64,000 nucleotides of DNA, from NCBI RefSeq assembly GCF_046630445.1, contig NC_092339.1:314871001-314935000 (forward strand), written 5' to 3'. Below the pieces are notes generated by a model that searched no databases, was not told where the DNA came from, and saw only the letters and a program-made list of their open reading frames with translations. Numbering within the stretch: the stretch's first letter is position 1; each line of letters starts with the position of its first letter. The translations under genes and the position numbers were made by a program. Origin of the DNA: Rutidosis leptorrhynchoides (taxonomy: Eukaryota; Streptophyta; Magnoliopsida; Asterales; Asteraceae). Positions 47,303-62,070 of the stretch are shown piece by piece.

Positions 47303-47642
47303 GACAAACAAAATAAATACATATATATATATACACACGCACCACACATGAGCATGGATAAAAAAACTCATGCTTAAACATATATACATATAGATACATT
47401 CGTAGATTATATACTTAGGTACAGAAACAAGACAGACAAACATACATACACCAATACATGTTACATAGATACATAGGTACATATATAGGTAACCAACATA
47501 TGCAGCGGTACATATATATAGTCTAAAAACATATAAATAGATACAGGTGCATATATACTACGTGGATGGTTATATATAGTGTAGCTATAGAATAACTAGT
47601 TATAGTTATATATGTAGTTGTATAATAAATGTATAATACACA
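47303..47642. other. Low-complexity host flank
   Basis: TACA/GATA-type simple sequence (ACATACATACACC, ATAGATACATAGGTACATATATAGG). Cysteine/tyrosine-rich minus-strand frames here are repeat artefacts. Confidence 0.7.
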
Positions 47643-47677
47643 TTGAAAAAAAAAAACAAAAAAAAAAAAACAAAAAC

Positions 47678-48130
47678 TTACCCAATTATTCCAATTCTAC
47701 TCCTCCACAGGCTCCTATCAGAAGTCATGTCCTCCGTCAGTAGAAGCTCTTTCATGTCCAGCTTCAATCTATCCTCCATCCTACGTCTAGGTCTACCCCT
47801 TCTCCTTACGCCGCCAACGGCGAGGGTCTCGACTCTCCTAACCGGGGCTAAAAGTGGGAGCCTCCTAACATGCCCAAACCATCTAAGTCGTCCTTCCCTA
47901 AGTTTGTTGATGATGTTCCCAACTTCCAATTTCTCCCTAAAAACTCCATTTGGTATCATATCTAGCATGGTCTTACCACACGTCCATCTAAGCATTCTCA
48001 TTTCTGCCACCTCCATTCTCCTCTCTTGGGCCTTCGTCATTGGCCAACACTCCGATCCGTACAGCATGGCTGGTCTGATTGCCACCTTGAAGAATTTCCC
48101 TTTTAGCTTAAAGGGGACCTTCTTGTCCTT
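47678..48130 (-). pseudogene. RTE LINE ORF C-terminal part in a shifted frame
   Basis: Continues the polymerase: KLKGKFFKVAIRPAMLYGSE, CWPMTKAQERRMEVAEMRML, CGKTMLDMIPN and LRWFGHVRRLP are the usual end of plant RTE polyproteins. Ends ...RSRIGIIG followed by TAA just before the T-rich tail, so the natural C-terminus is present. Confidence 0.88.
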
Positions 48131-50624
48131 TCGCAGCCCTCCACTTCAACCATCCTACTCGTATACGATGCGTCACGTCCTCATCTATTCTTCCCGAATT
48201 GTGAAGTATCGAGCCTAAATATCTAAAGGACCCTTGTGGGGGTAAAATCTGATCCCCAATTCGGATATCCACTATATCGTCGTGTTCCTCTTCACTCGTC
48301 TTGAAATCGCATCTAAGGTACTCAGATTTAAGTCTGCTAATCCGTAGGCCATTTGATTCTAAGGCGATACTCCATTGCTCAAGCCTTCTGTTAAGCTCAT
48401 CCTGGGAATCCGAAACTAATACAATATCGTCGGCGAAAATCAGGCACCATGGGATGTTGTCTTGTATCCTATGAGTCAACTCATCTAGGATCAAAGCGAA
48501 AAGATAAGGGCTAAGTGCAGATCCCTGATGTAAACCTACCTCTACAGGGAAAAACTCTGTGTTTCCTACCGTCGTACGTACACGAGTCTTCGCCCCCTCG
48601 TACATATCTCTAATAGATCTTATATATCTACTTGGGACACCCCTAACATTAAGAGTCTTCCAAATCAGCTCACGTGGGACACAATCATAAGCTTTTTCCA
48701 AGTCTAAGAACGCCATGTGTAGGTTCTTTTGTTTTTCCCTATACTTCTCCATAAGGCTTCTAACTATGTGAATCGCTTCCGTCGACGAGCGACCTGGCAT
48801 GAAACCGAATTGGTTCTCTGAAACCTTTGTCTCGCGTCGGAGCCTCGTCTCCATCACTCTTTCCCAAAGCTTCATAGTATGACTAAGTAACTTTATGCCT
48901 CTATAGTTACTACATATTTGCGCATCTCCCTTGTTCTTGTAAATGGGAATAACCTCACTGAGTCTCCATTCCATAGGCATATTTGCGCTTCTAAACGTCT
49001 TGTTGAAAAGGTTTGTCAACCATCTAACCCCATCACCTCCTAGGCACTTCCACGCCTCAATCGGAATTTGGTCTGGTCCTACTGCTTTGTTTCTCCCCAT
49101 CTTTCGTAGGGCCAATCTAACTTCCTCCTGGTTAATCCTCGTGCAGAAACAGTTGTTTTGGAACTCCCGAACCTCGTGTGGTTCACCGTTCCGCTCTGGT
49201 CTTCCCCTACCGAAAAGGGATGCAAAATATTCTTCCCATCTTTTCCTAATAAGATCTTCTCTTACTATACTTTGACCCGCTACATCCTTGATAAATTTAA
49301 TGTTACCTAAGTCCCTGCTTCTTCGCTCCCTAGCTTTGGCTATCCTATATATGTCATTAGCACCCTCTTTAGAGTCTAGTTTCCTATATAAATCTTCGTA
49401 TGCTTTGTCTTTTGCAGTTGCTACGGCCTTCTTTGCTTCTCTTTTAGCTTCTTTATATATTTCTTCTACCCTAGTTCTCTCTTCAGGTGACCCTTCTCCA
49501 AGAGTAATGAGCTCCCTAAACCTCGCCTGCTTTAATGCGACTTTCGTTTGGACATCGTCACTAAGCCACCACGACTCTCTTCTACTCTTATGTGCTCCCG
49601 ATGTCCCTATAGCCATTCCTAAGGTCTCTTTTGCTACATCTCTGATAGTGGACGCCATGCGATTCCATATCTGGTCTACGTCATTAGGGGCAACGTTATC
49701 CCCTTCTACACTCAATCTATCAACAACATTCGCTCTAAAAGTCCCCGCATTCGCTCCATAGAGGTTCTTCCAAAGGATTCTAGGTTGTACAACCCTAGCC
49801 CTCCTGCCAACTCTTCCCCTAGTGACTAGGTCCATGACCAGCAATCTGTGCTGGGAGGAGCACGTCAAAGCTGGAAGGACCTTACAGTCCCTACAGGTCC
49901 TAAGTTCCCCTTTACGAAGAAACAAAAAGTCAATCTGGGTGCTACGACCCCCGCTATGAAAAGTGGCTAACTGAGCATCCCTCTTCTTGAAGAAAGAGTT
50001 TGCTATCACCAACTCGTGGGCAATGGCAAACTCAAGAATTGAGCGCCCCTCTTCATTTCTAGGACCAAACCCAAAGCCTCCATGGGCTCCCTCATAACCT
50101 TCTGCCTCCACTCCTATATGTCCATTCAGATCTCCCCCTATAATCAGTCGATGGTCGGCTGGGCACCCCCTCACCACCTCATCTAACAATTCCCAGAAAC
50201 TCTTCTTTTCCGCATCACCTAAACCCGCATGAGGTGCGTATGCACTAATGACCGTGAAAGTCTCCTCCTTAATAATTAAACTAACCGACATAATCCTATC
50301 GCTAAACCTGCCCACATCAACAACGTTATCTTTATGTATTTTTCCTAAGAAGATACCTACCTCGTTCCGTGCTATCCTAGAACCCGAGTACCACAACTTA
50401 TAGTCCTGAATCTCTATCGCCTCTTCACCCTTCCATCTAGTCTCTTGAACACACACTATGTCTACATTACACTTAAGAAAGGTGTCAACGAGCTCAATCC
50501 TCTTACCAGTCAAGGTTCCTATATTCCAACTACCCACTCTAATCTTATCACGGGAGGCTACCCTACAACCTCCTCTAACCCCTCTAGGTCTACCCGCCCC
50601 TAAATTAGGAGAACATGACCTCAA
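48108..50624 (-). pseudogene. RTE LINE ORF: endonuclease and reverse transcriptase
   Basis: Endonuclease motifs in order (residue numbers from the first open codon): VGSWNIGTLTG (30-40), VCVQETRW (58-64), GGDLNGHIG (163-171), TQIDFLFL (229-236), SSQHRLL (256-262). Reverse transcriptase: NYRGIKLLSH, AFLDLEKAYDCVPRELIW, GLHQGSALSPYLF and catalytic FADDIVLV. This architecture and the wording of the motifs fit the plant RTE clade, widely annotated as craniofacial-development-protein-like. The enzyme would nick target DNA and copy the LINE RNA at that site. The frame ends after GWLKWRAAKGQ at 48108 because of a small deletion or insertion near 48130-48140; the expected continuation is in the next frame. 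Confidence 0.9.
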
Positions 50625-50943
50625 GTGACCATAAGTATGCGTAGAATCTATATTACTTAATGCACTAAAAAGATGACCCAGAACAAGCTAAAAAAATGAA
50701 TAAGTTAAGATCGTATAAATAATTAATATTTACGAATTAATAGGTATAATAATTATATATATCTATTACTTACGAAATAGTAGATAACTAAAATATAATA
50801 ATGTTATAATTATAATTAAAGTATGGATGTAGGTATAGAAAACAACACAGCAGCAACAAAAACAGATAAATATGTATATAAATAAAAATATTAGTTTTAA
50901 TATTCAATATTAGATAAATATAAGTAGTAATATAACAAGTACG

Positions 50944-51900
<957 letters not shown>

Positions 51901-51949
51901 CTTTTAAGGAACACACTTAGATTACACAGAGTTGTTACAAAGTAAGAAT

Positions 51950-52281
51950 ACCAACTTTGAAGGAAAGAGTAATGGAATTTGAATTTATAGCATATAAATG
52001 TATGTAAAACGTTTACGAAATGGTATGGTATACAAATGAAGGGGTAGCATACCAGCAAACTACATAGGTATTCAACTTCTAACCACCACAAAAACTTAAC
52101 CTCTTAACATCTTTCGGTTAAAGATTTTAATATCCACCTAACACATACTTTGCAATCCAACAAACAAACAAAGACACACCCACGACTTCATATCAAAAGC
52201 AAACTACCTTTCTCAACGCAGCACTTAACCAGAAAACTGCCCAAAGATTCACCCTCATAAAAACAAGCATCATTTGCTGCC
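51950..52281 (-). other. ARF 3' untranslated region
   Basis: Sequence after the TGA at 52282-52284 on the minus strand is T-rich and free of other features down to about 51950. The poly(A) site cannot be fixed. Confidence 0.5.
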
Positions 52282-54356
<2,075 letters not shown>

Positions 54357-54363
54357 TTAGATC

Positions 54364-55430
54364 CCTACAGAGAAGAGTGTTAACTTGGTCAAATTGTAAC
54401 TCAGTAAGATTTAAATTGAAGTTCACATCTCATTATCTTAAATAACATTTACGGCATAGCTACTTCCAGAGCATAGTTTAATTCGGCACGTTTATTATAT
54501 CTACTATTAAAGATTATCTCATACTGGTCTGTCTATTGAATCTTCAAAAGAATATCAATTATCAAAAAACAACCGACAATGTGTTAACCAGAGACCTACA
54601 GATTGCACAAAACCATCACTTAATTATCACTGACAGTAGTAATCATTAAAGGATGAAAACTGATCTATATTTTATTTTTAAAAAAGCCGTGCTTCAAATG
54701 ACAAAAGTTAAGTGCACAGAAAATGCATGCAGTTCTAGACAGATTAGATTCTTATTTTCCACTCAATTATAAAAAGCTACTCAAGTAACAAAAACTACAC
54801 AAGAAGAACTTAAACACAACGTATTTGGAAAACTTTACAGATCAATTCACATTCAACAGTAATATATAATGTCATGAATTAAACAAAACAAGGCCTTCCT
54901 TTTAATAAACCTAATTCAGAAAAATAAAAATGAAGTTTCTTCGATCCTTCCAAATGAAATCAAGCCAGATGTATTTGCAGGCAAGACAATAAAACCATTG
55001 CAAAGCAACTAATGATCACATCAAACGACATGCATCCATATAACAGATCTGATACTATATATATAGATTCTATATATACGAATATATTCAGATCAGAAAA
55101 CAATCTCAAATAATCAATTCTAGACGAATCTGATCGAGATCGTACAATACGAAATCAATAAAACAAAATCATACAGAAATTACTCGATTTCGTGATCAAA
55201 CACAAAATTACATACAATTAAGGGCGGTGATCTGATACAAATTAAGAACATAATATGATTTGAAGTTAAAAATTATGAGATCTGATAGGAGATGTAAAAA
55301 ATTATATATATATCTGGATCTAAGATTTACCTGAGAAAAGAATTGTTGAAGAAAGATCAATTTGACAGAGAGATAGATAGAAAGGGGAAGATGCGTTAGT
55401 TTATAGAAATATAAAGAGACGAAAAAACCC
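54364..55430 (-). promoter_or_regulatory. ARF 5' untranslated exons, 5' UTR intron and core promoter
   Basis: Reading the minus strand, a leader (about 55331-55400) ends TTTTCTCAG|GTAAAT at 55331. The matching acceptor CTTCTCTGTAG lies at 54365, 20 bases before the ATG. This gives a 966-bp leader intron of the type common in plant ARF genes. CTATAA (55401-55406) and TTTATATTTC (55405-55414) are TATA-like sites just upstream of the CT-rich leader. Boundaries of transcription are not visible. Confidence 0.65.
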
Positions 55431-55578
55431 ACCATGAATATGATGTTAAATAACCTCCCGGATTATCCTGATATCCATTAATTACCACTCCTATTATTTG
55501 TTTATAACAAAAATGGGTCATGTACATATCACTCCTATTTAAACTTCAAACAATTCTATCATTTTACTCCTTATATGC

Positions 55579-56022
55579 ACTGGGAGTATAGATTGTATGC
55601 ACTGGAAGTGGAGGAATTGTCCTGTTGCTTTAAAAGGACAATACACTAGGGGTGATCACAAGAAACCGACCCTTATGCTTGAAGCTGTTGCTTCATATGA
55701 CTTGTGGATTTGGCATGCTTTTTTTGGGATGACGGGTTCCAACAATGATATTAACGTTTTGAACCAATCACCTATATTTGATAAACTTAAGAACAGAACA
55801 TTTCCATCCGCACCATTTGAGGTAAATGGGCATGAATATAGCAAAGGATATTACCTTGCGGATGGTATATATCCCGATTGGGCAACTTTAGTTAAAGGAT
55901 ATTCATGTCCTACTGAAGAACCAACGACTAAGTTTACAAGATTTCAAGCTAGTGCCCGAAAGGATATAGAAAGGGCGTTTGGGGTTCTTCAAGGTCGTTT
56001 TCATATTAACAGGCAGGGTTAG
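55579..56022 (+). pseudogene. PIF/Harbinger transposase fragment (DDE nuclease)
   Basis: The frame at 55582-56022 encodes GSIDCMHWKWRNCP, GQYTRGDHKKPTLMLEAVAS, DLWIWHAFFGMTGSNNDINV, GYYLADGIYPDWATLV and ARKDIERAFGVLQGRF. These are the core motifs of plant HARBI1/ALP1-like nucleases; the D of SID, the D of NNDI and the E of DIERAFG are the expected catalytic triad. The N-terminal half (before GSID) and the part beyond GRF are missing, and the frame ends in unrelated residues, so this is a decayed internal fragment. The Myb-like partner gene normally found in autonomous elements is not seen here. Confidence 0.88.
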
Positions 56023-56210
56023 AAACAGTCTAAAAGCTCAATTAATATATATACTAGTGTTCTTGAGAGTGCATAATGCACGGCCCATGAAATAAAAGCT
56101 CAATTAATATGGCTAACTAATATCAAACTAAACCTCATGAAACGTCTGCAATTTCGACCAGTTAACATAATTTACAATAGTCTTTGTGATTCATAAGCGC
56201 AAAACTATTA

Positions 56211-56477
56211 GAGCACTGGGAGTAGGTCACTTGGCATGTCAGACGTGAAGTCAAAAAAGTGAGAAGTGGTGACCTAGGTCACTTGGAGTGTGTCATTTAT
56301 TAAAATATTATTATATCTCAACTTTACTCTTCATTTTCTTTACAAGAAAAAGAGTGTTACATGCGTCGCCTAGGCGACTAATGGAGGTGCGACGGGCTTG
56401 TGCGACGGAAGTAGGGTGTGGGTGACTCAGTCACTTTGGGGACGACGGAGGGGGACGCACCTCCACTCCCCTTGCTC
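56211..56477. mobile_element. Tourist-like MITE
   Basis: 267 bp bounded by TTA duplications (56208-56210 and 56478-56480), with imperfect terminal inverted repeats GAGCACTGGGAGTAG and, read from the other end, GAGCAAGGGGAGTGG (12 of 15 match). The TTA target and the TIR style fit PIF/Harbinger. It contains a perfect 14-bp palindrome GTCGCCTAGGCGAC at 56365-56378. It lacks coding capacity. Confidence 0.75.
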
Positions 56478-56480
56478 TTA

Positions 56481-56654
56481 GGGACCTGTTAGCCCAAAAA
56501 ATTCATATGCAAAGACATCTCGACTGCATGATCAAAACACATCATGTGTTAATGGCAAAAGGTGGATTCGGAGAGTAATAGTACGAAGGAGCTTATAAAG
56601 TTGACTATATCAAAATCAAGAAAGGTTTGGTCTTCTTTGTCGGGGCATCCCTAG
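56481..56654. other. Unclassified stretch, possible kinase P-loop relic
   Basis: ATG at 56552 opens a frame reading AKGGFGE, two stops, then YEGAYK, which recalls the glycine loop of receptor-like kinases. It is too short and broken to be called a gene. Confidence 0.25.
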
Positions 56655-58300
56655 TGAAAGGACCCGTTCATATACATTATAAACGATTCACAATAGTTGA
56701 TTACATCGCGAGGTATTTGACCTCTATATGATACATTTTACAAACATTGCATTCGTTTTTAAAAATCAAACTTTCTTTACAACGAAAGATGACGGTATGC
56801 ATACCCTTTCATAATACATCCAACTATAATTGACTTATTAATAAACTTGATGAACTCAACGACTCGAATGCAACGTCTTTCGAAATATGCCATGAATGAC
56901 TCCAAGTAATATCCTTAAAATGAGCTAATGCACAGCGGAAGATTTCTTTAATACCTGAGAATAAACATGCTTTAAAGTGTCAACCAAAAGGTTGGTGAGT
57001 TCATTAGTTAATCATAAATAATCATTTCCAATATTTTAATAGACCACAAGATACTCATATTTAGAAAACAATCTGTGCAGGTCTAGTCCTGCTGTAAAAT
57101 CATTCATATGAAGAACACCGGAACCTTTCAAACAACTCACCAATGGTAGCTAATGCGTGCGTGCAATGCAAAATCATCAAACCGTGGTAGTTAATATAAT
57201 TTTACAACGGGAGCTAATGCCTGCGTGCAATGACAAAATCATCTCGCCGATGGTCGATAATACAATCTTTATAGAAATCGAACCTCTGAATCCAAATAAT
57301 TCTATCATAGAATGTAGTTTTTAGTATTTGTGCCTACTTCGTCAAACATTTATAAAAGCAGTTCATATATTCTCAGTTCAAAAATATATCTCAAAAACAT
57401 TTAGTAAAACAGTTATAAAAACAGCGCATGGATTCTCAGTCCCAAAAATGTAAAGAGTAAAAGGGAATCAAATGAACTCACGCATATAAATATTGTAAAA
57501 CAGTTAATAAAGCATTTGCATGTATTCTCAGCCCAAAAACATAAAGAGTAAAAGGGGCAAATGAAACTCATTATACGATATTTTGTAGTAAAATATGCAT
57601 ACGACGGAACTGAACAATGCAGGGTTGGCCTCGGATTCACGAACCTATATCATTTGTATATCTATTAATAAATATAATGGAAATCACATTCATCCATTTA
57701 TTAATATATTTATATATATTATTTATATATTTGTAGTTATATAGAATTTATACTAAATTCCATTTAAAAAAGTTTACTTATATTATATCTTAGGTTGTAT
57801 GTTATTTATATATTTATTTTGTATATATTTTTAAAATGATTAATATCTATACCTTTAGTTATATTATCATGCCTATATATATTCCATATTATATATAAAA
57901 ATCAATAGTTTGTTATGTGTAAGTATTTATAGAAAAAAATGTTAAAATGTTTGATATATATCTATATGAAATTAATATAACTATGGTATATGTAATAATT
58001 ATATTTTTTATATACAAAATCTTTATATATAAAAAAATGTTAGTTTTGATAATACTGACTCTTTTAATAATAATAATAACTTTAATAATAATGTTAACAC
58101 TAATAACGAAAATGATAATGGAAATAATAATAATAGTAGTTATGTTAATAATAATAATAATACTAATAATTATAAAATAATACAAATTCTAATATTCATG
58201 ATAACAATAAATTTTTATTACTTTCATAATACTAATAATAACAATAATCATAATCATAATAATAATAATGGTAATAATACTAAAATGATAGGGTTACTAC
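56655..58300 (-). repeat. LTR of element-A type, minus strand, truncated
   Basis: From 56655 the plus strand reads TGAAAGGACCCGTTCATATAC, the reverse complement of the A LTR terminus. Going right, further A-type blocks follow, including the conserved CACCAACCTTTTGGTTGAC...GAGAATAAACATGC block (56955-57001) and an AAT-rich tract (58060-58315). The LTR start is not found; it seems cut off where the copia sequence begins. No primer site adjoins 56655, so it is a solo or 3' LTR. Its right limit is approximate. Confidence 0.75.
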
Positions 58301-58320
58301 TAATAATAATATGATTAATA

Positions 58321-58614
58321 TGAAGGTATTTCGTATGCCCGAGAGACATATTAAATTAACGTGGCTAATATGTTTTGATCCAAGTCGGGTCATACCCAAT
58401 AACAAGCTTACCGACAACTTATTCGTATTTGATCTTAGCGATTGGATCGTTGATTAAATACGCGACACTTGAGTTTTAGAAAATGGTTTCTAAAATAATA
58501 TTACTTGATGTGTATATAAATTATGGAATAATTTATATATTTAAGACAATTATTTATAGGTTAAATAATTAATAATGTTATGTTACATATTATATATAAT
58601 TGGTTTTATATAAA

Positions 58615-58654
<40 letters not shown>

Positions 58655-59255
58655 CTAAATATGGAAGTTTATAAAAATGGTTTTATAAAATCTAATTCTT
58701 TTATAAAACAAATTTTATAACATGAAAGAGGAAGTGAACTTGGAGTTGTAAGTTCACATGCTTATGACTTAGATTCCTTGACCCATGCTTTTCCATTTCC
58801 ATATACTAGCATCTTGACTCTTGGAACATGATACACAAGTAATTATACATCAAAAAAAATGCACAAAACACTCCTAAAAACCTGCTGATTATCGTGGCCT
58901 TTTTGGGAGGAAGAAAGGGCTCTTCACTTGGTTTTGCAAGCTCATATTAAGTGTTAAATAAATCCTAACCAAAAGCAAGGTGTTGGTGGTTAGCTTGGGG
59001 TATTACAACTTGAGGTTTCATACATTTTGGAGCTCCATTCATCATCATCTTCATCATTCATTACCTAGCTTGGAATAGGTATAAACTCTTTTCTTGCTTG
59101 TAGTTTGTAAGTATGTTTCACAACTTGATCCTAATTGGGATTTAACTTTAATTGGTTAAAGATAAACATGTTCTAAAATGGTAATACTTACATGCTTCCG
59201 CTAAGTTTGATCTTCAAATGTTTTAAGTATATTATGAACTTGTTAAATCCCAACA
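58321..59255 (+). repeat. Probable copia 5' LTR
   Basis: The right end is set by the primer site that follows (CCCAACA, then TGGTATCTAGAGCC). The left end is uncertain; TGAAGGTATTTCG at 58321 is a candidate since A-type LTR sequence stops there. A (TA)n run lies at about 58619-58652. Confidence 0.45.
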
Positions 59256-59256
59256 A

Positions 59257-59270
59257 TGGTATCTAGAGCC
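59257..59270 (+). other. Primer binding site of the copia element
   Basis: TGGTATCTAGAGCC resembles the Met-tRNA-complementary site, with an insertion-type variation common in copia elements. Confidence 0.7.
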
Positions 59271-60625
59271 GAAGTTGATGGAATATGCTTCGAGATGGTT
59301 ATTAAACTCACTATATATTTTGCATTTTATGTACATGCATGAAAGTAAAATGCAAAAATTAATTGTTTGGGTGGGTTCTCCATTTTGGCCGAATTTATTG
59401 AGTCCCAAAAGTGGGTTTTGGGCTCTTCCATTTGGTTCATATTTGTTGTATGTTGTTGTTCACAATCAAGCCTTGACCTTGTGTTTGGATGTTTGAATGT
59501 TTGGTTGATTTAATTCATTCATTTGGTTTGTAATATTTATTCATTTGGTTATGTAATTTATTTTATATTTGGCATGTAAAATAGATTAGGTTGTATTTCA
59601 TTTTCTAGACAAAATGTATTAGGATATATTTTGTAATAAGATGAAGACTTGGAAGAACACAAGAAGAAGCATTTGGATGCAAGATTAAGTGGGAGATTTA
59701 AAATCTCCTACTTTGTGTTATAACCCCTTAACCGGTGGTATTTGTTTTCGGCTAAACAAATGTCTACCAAATTGGCTTGATTGTGAACATATCTGTTTTG
59801 CATGCATGGTTGTTTATTGTGTTTGTATGTTTGGTTGCTACAAGTAAATCACAAATTAACAACAAGCAAAATGACAATTTAATTGGTTAAATTAGACATT
59901 ATTAACGACATGCAAAACGACAATTTAATTGGTTAAATTAAAAGTGGCAAAGGGATATTGATAAACGGTTATTAAGAACATAAAAGGATCACATATATAA
60001 AATGGTTTATATCATGTAATTGGCTTAATTACAAGACATGAAAATGGTTTTTCATAAGTACCATACACTAAATGCATGTTGGTGTATCGCATAAAAGTTT
60101 TCTTAAACTAGAAATTATGAAAACTTAAAATCCCTTTAATTAACAAGGTAAACAAGTTAAACGCCATCCTTTTGTGTGACACTTAGGCATATTAGGGAAC
60201 TCATGATGGGATAAAGGTCACCTAACCGTTATGAGCAAACAAATATGATTAAGGTGAACTTCACATGCTTGTGGGATAAAGGTCACCTAACCACTTGTAT
60301 GTTAAATTTACACGTTTACACAAGTAGGACGACTTGATTTGGGAATCATGAACTTAGGGTCACCGAAGCATGAGGAACAAATAGGCGTTGATGGGATAAA
60401 TATGCCATGCAAAAGGATTGCATGATCCCATAACTTAGAAGTTGCAAAAGGATTGCAATTGTCATATAATGACTACCTAGCTAAATCAAATGACGGGATA
60501 AAGGTCACCTAACCGAAATTTGATTTACCGTTGGATTCTAAAATTTAATAAATATCAATTGGATTTAAAGGGTATCGATTGTTAAATTAAAATTGATACT
60601 TAAACAACTTTGTTAAATTTTGTAG
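59271..60625 (+). other. Copia leader with repeated motifs
   Basis: 1.35 kb without a long ORF. GGGATAAAGGTCACCTAACC occurs three times (60208-60227, 60273-60292, 60495-60514), and a 29-bp repeat GCAAAATGACAATTTAATTG... occurs at 59866-59894 and 59912-59940 with one mismatch. GCAAAAGGATTGCA also repeats near 60410-60460. Confidence 0.8.
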
Positions 60626-62070
60626 ATGGCCGCCAATAACAACAACATTCCAAACGCACCAATCAACTTTAACAACCTATCGTTGAGGTCAATCCTCGAA
60701 AAGGAAAAACTCAACCATACGAATTTCATGGATTGGTTTCGCAATCTAAGAATTGTCCTCAAACTTGAGGATAGGGCGTATGTGTTGGAAGACCCCATTC
60801 TCGATCAACCTGACGAGGATGATACGGAAGGCATGGCTTATTGGGATAAGTATTGCACCGATTCGATGCAAGTCACTTGCCTTATGCATGTGACTATGAT
60901 ACCCGAACTCCAAAAGGACTTCGAGCATCATAGTGCATATGACATGATCACACAATTGAAGGAGATGTTCCTTCAACAAGCTCGTGTCGAGCGCTTCGAA
61001 ATGGTTTGAGCGCTTCATGCATGTCGTATGGATGACTCCCAATCAGTTTCATCTTATGTCCTTAAGATGAAAAGCCTAATTGATCGAGCGAATCGTCTTA
61101 ATTGCAACGTGTCTAATGAATTAGCCACGAACCTTATCCTTAATTCTTTGTCAAAAAGGTTTGACACATTCGTAATGAATTACAACATGAATGGTTGGGA
61201 TAAGAGCATTGGCGAATTACATGCCATGCTTAAGACGGCCGAAGCAAGCATGGGTAAAAGGGCTTCACCCGTGCTTATGATCAATGAAGGCGGGTCCAAA
61301 AACAATAACACTTCTAAGCCAAAGGTGGCTAAGAGAAAAGGACCCGCCTACCAAGGCAAGGGCAAGGGAAAGGGGAAGATGGTTACCCAAACCAACAATA
61401 ACAAGAAGCAAAAGATTGCTGGTAAAGCAAACCCCAAGGAAGATCCGTGCTTTAGTTGCGGTGAGATGGGTCACTGGAAACATAACTGCCCGATCTACCT
61501 AAAGGAGTTGAATGAAAAGAGGGATGCAGGGCAAACCTCAGGTAATGTATATATGGTATATGTTGAGCTTAGTATTACTTCTTCTAATACATGGGTATTA
61601 GACACAGGATGTGGAACTCATATTTGCAATTCTTTGCAGGGGTTCAAAAGAAGTAAACAAGGAGCGGGAACAACAAGTCTCTTCATGGGAAATGGTGCAA
61701 AGGTGCACGTAGAAGCTCAAGGAGACTTTGTTTTAAAGCTACAAACTGGATTGGAGCTTGTTTTGAAAAATGTTTTGTATGCTCCTGATTTGACTCGAAA
61801 CATTATTTCTATTTCCCGTTTAAGACAATGTGGTTTTGATTTCAATTTCATTGATGATGATATCCATGTTTCTTTAGATAATGTGTTCTATTTTAAGGCT
61901 TCACCTTTGAATGGTATTTATGAATTGGTTCATGATGACACATCATACAATAGCTCAATATACCATGCAAACACCAAGAAACTCAAAAGGGATTTGAGTG
62001 ATTCCTACTTATGGCATTGTCGCCTTGGTCACATAAACAAGAACCAAATGCATACACTTCAAAAGAATGG
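60626..62070 (+). pseudogene. gag-pol: Copia gag, protease and start of integrase, interrupted
   Basis: ATG 60626 (MAANNNNIPNAPINFNNLS). The frame has TGA at 61007-61009 after RFEMV and then continues open to 62070. Motifs: copia Gag (LNHTNFMDWFRNLRIVL, SVSSYVLKMKSLIDRANRL), zinc knuckle CFSCGEMGHWKHNC, protease WVLDTGCGTHICN with DTG where gypsy has DSG, and the GAG-pre-integrase signature LWHCRLGHINKNQM. At 62071 the sequence switches to a minus-strand LTR terminus, so reverse transcriptase and the rest of integrase are absent from this window. Gag-protease-integrase order is diagnostic of Ty1/copia. The stop makes this copy defective in addition to the interruption. Confidence 0.9.

Larger units (their letters stand above)
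47643..50624 (-). mobile_element. RTE-type LINE, frameshifted
   Basis: Minus-strand non-LTR retrotransposon. The main frame (50624 down to 48108, 838 codons) encodes an AP-type endonuclease followed by reverse transcriptase; a second frame (48085-47678) holds the C-terminal part. The sequence ends at 47643 with a T-rich tail on the minus strand, (T)nG(T)n, where RTE elements carry short T/G repeats instead of poly(A). No in-frame ATG precedes the endonuclease: the first codon of the open frame is TTG and a TAA lies about ten codons upstream, so the 5' end is either truncated or needs splicing. It lies in the same orientation as, and downstream of, the ARF gene. Confidence 0.9.

Noticed and set aside
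47125-47482. Cys/Tyr-rich minus-strand frames
   Set aside because: Produced by TACA/TATA simple repeats in the flank.
49288-49761. 157-codon plus-strand frame within the LINE
   Set aside because: Antisense shadow of the endonuclease/RT reading frame.
55577-55588. GCACTGGGAGTA matching the MITE terminal repeat next to the transposase fragment
   Set aside because: In frame it encodes part of the conserved GSID motif of the transposase, so it is coding sequence and the match to the TIR is probably chance.
56552-56620. AKGGFGE..YEGAYK kinase-like relic
   Set aside because: Under 25 residues with two stops; not enough to claim a kinase pseudogene.
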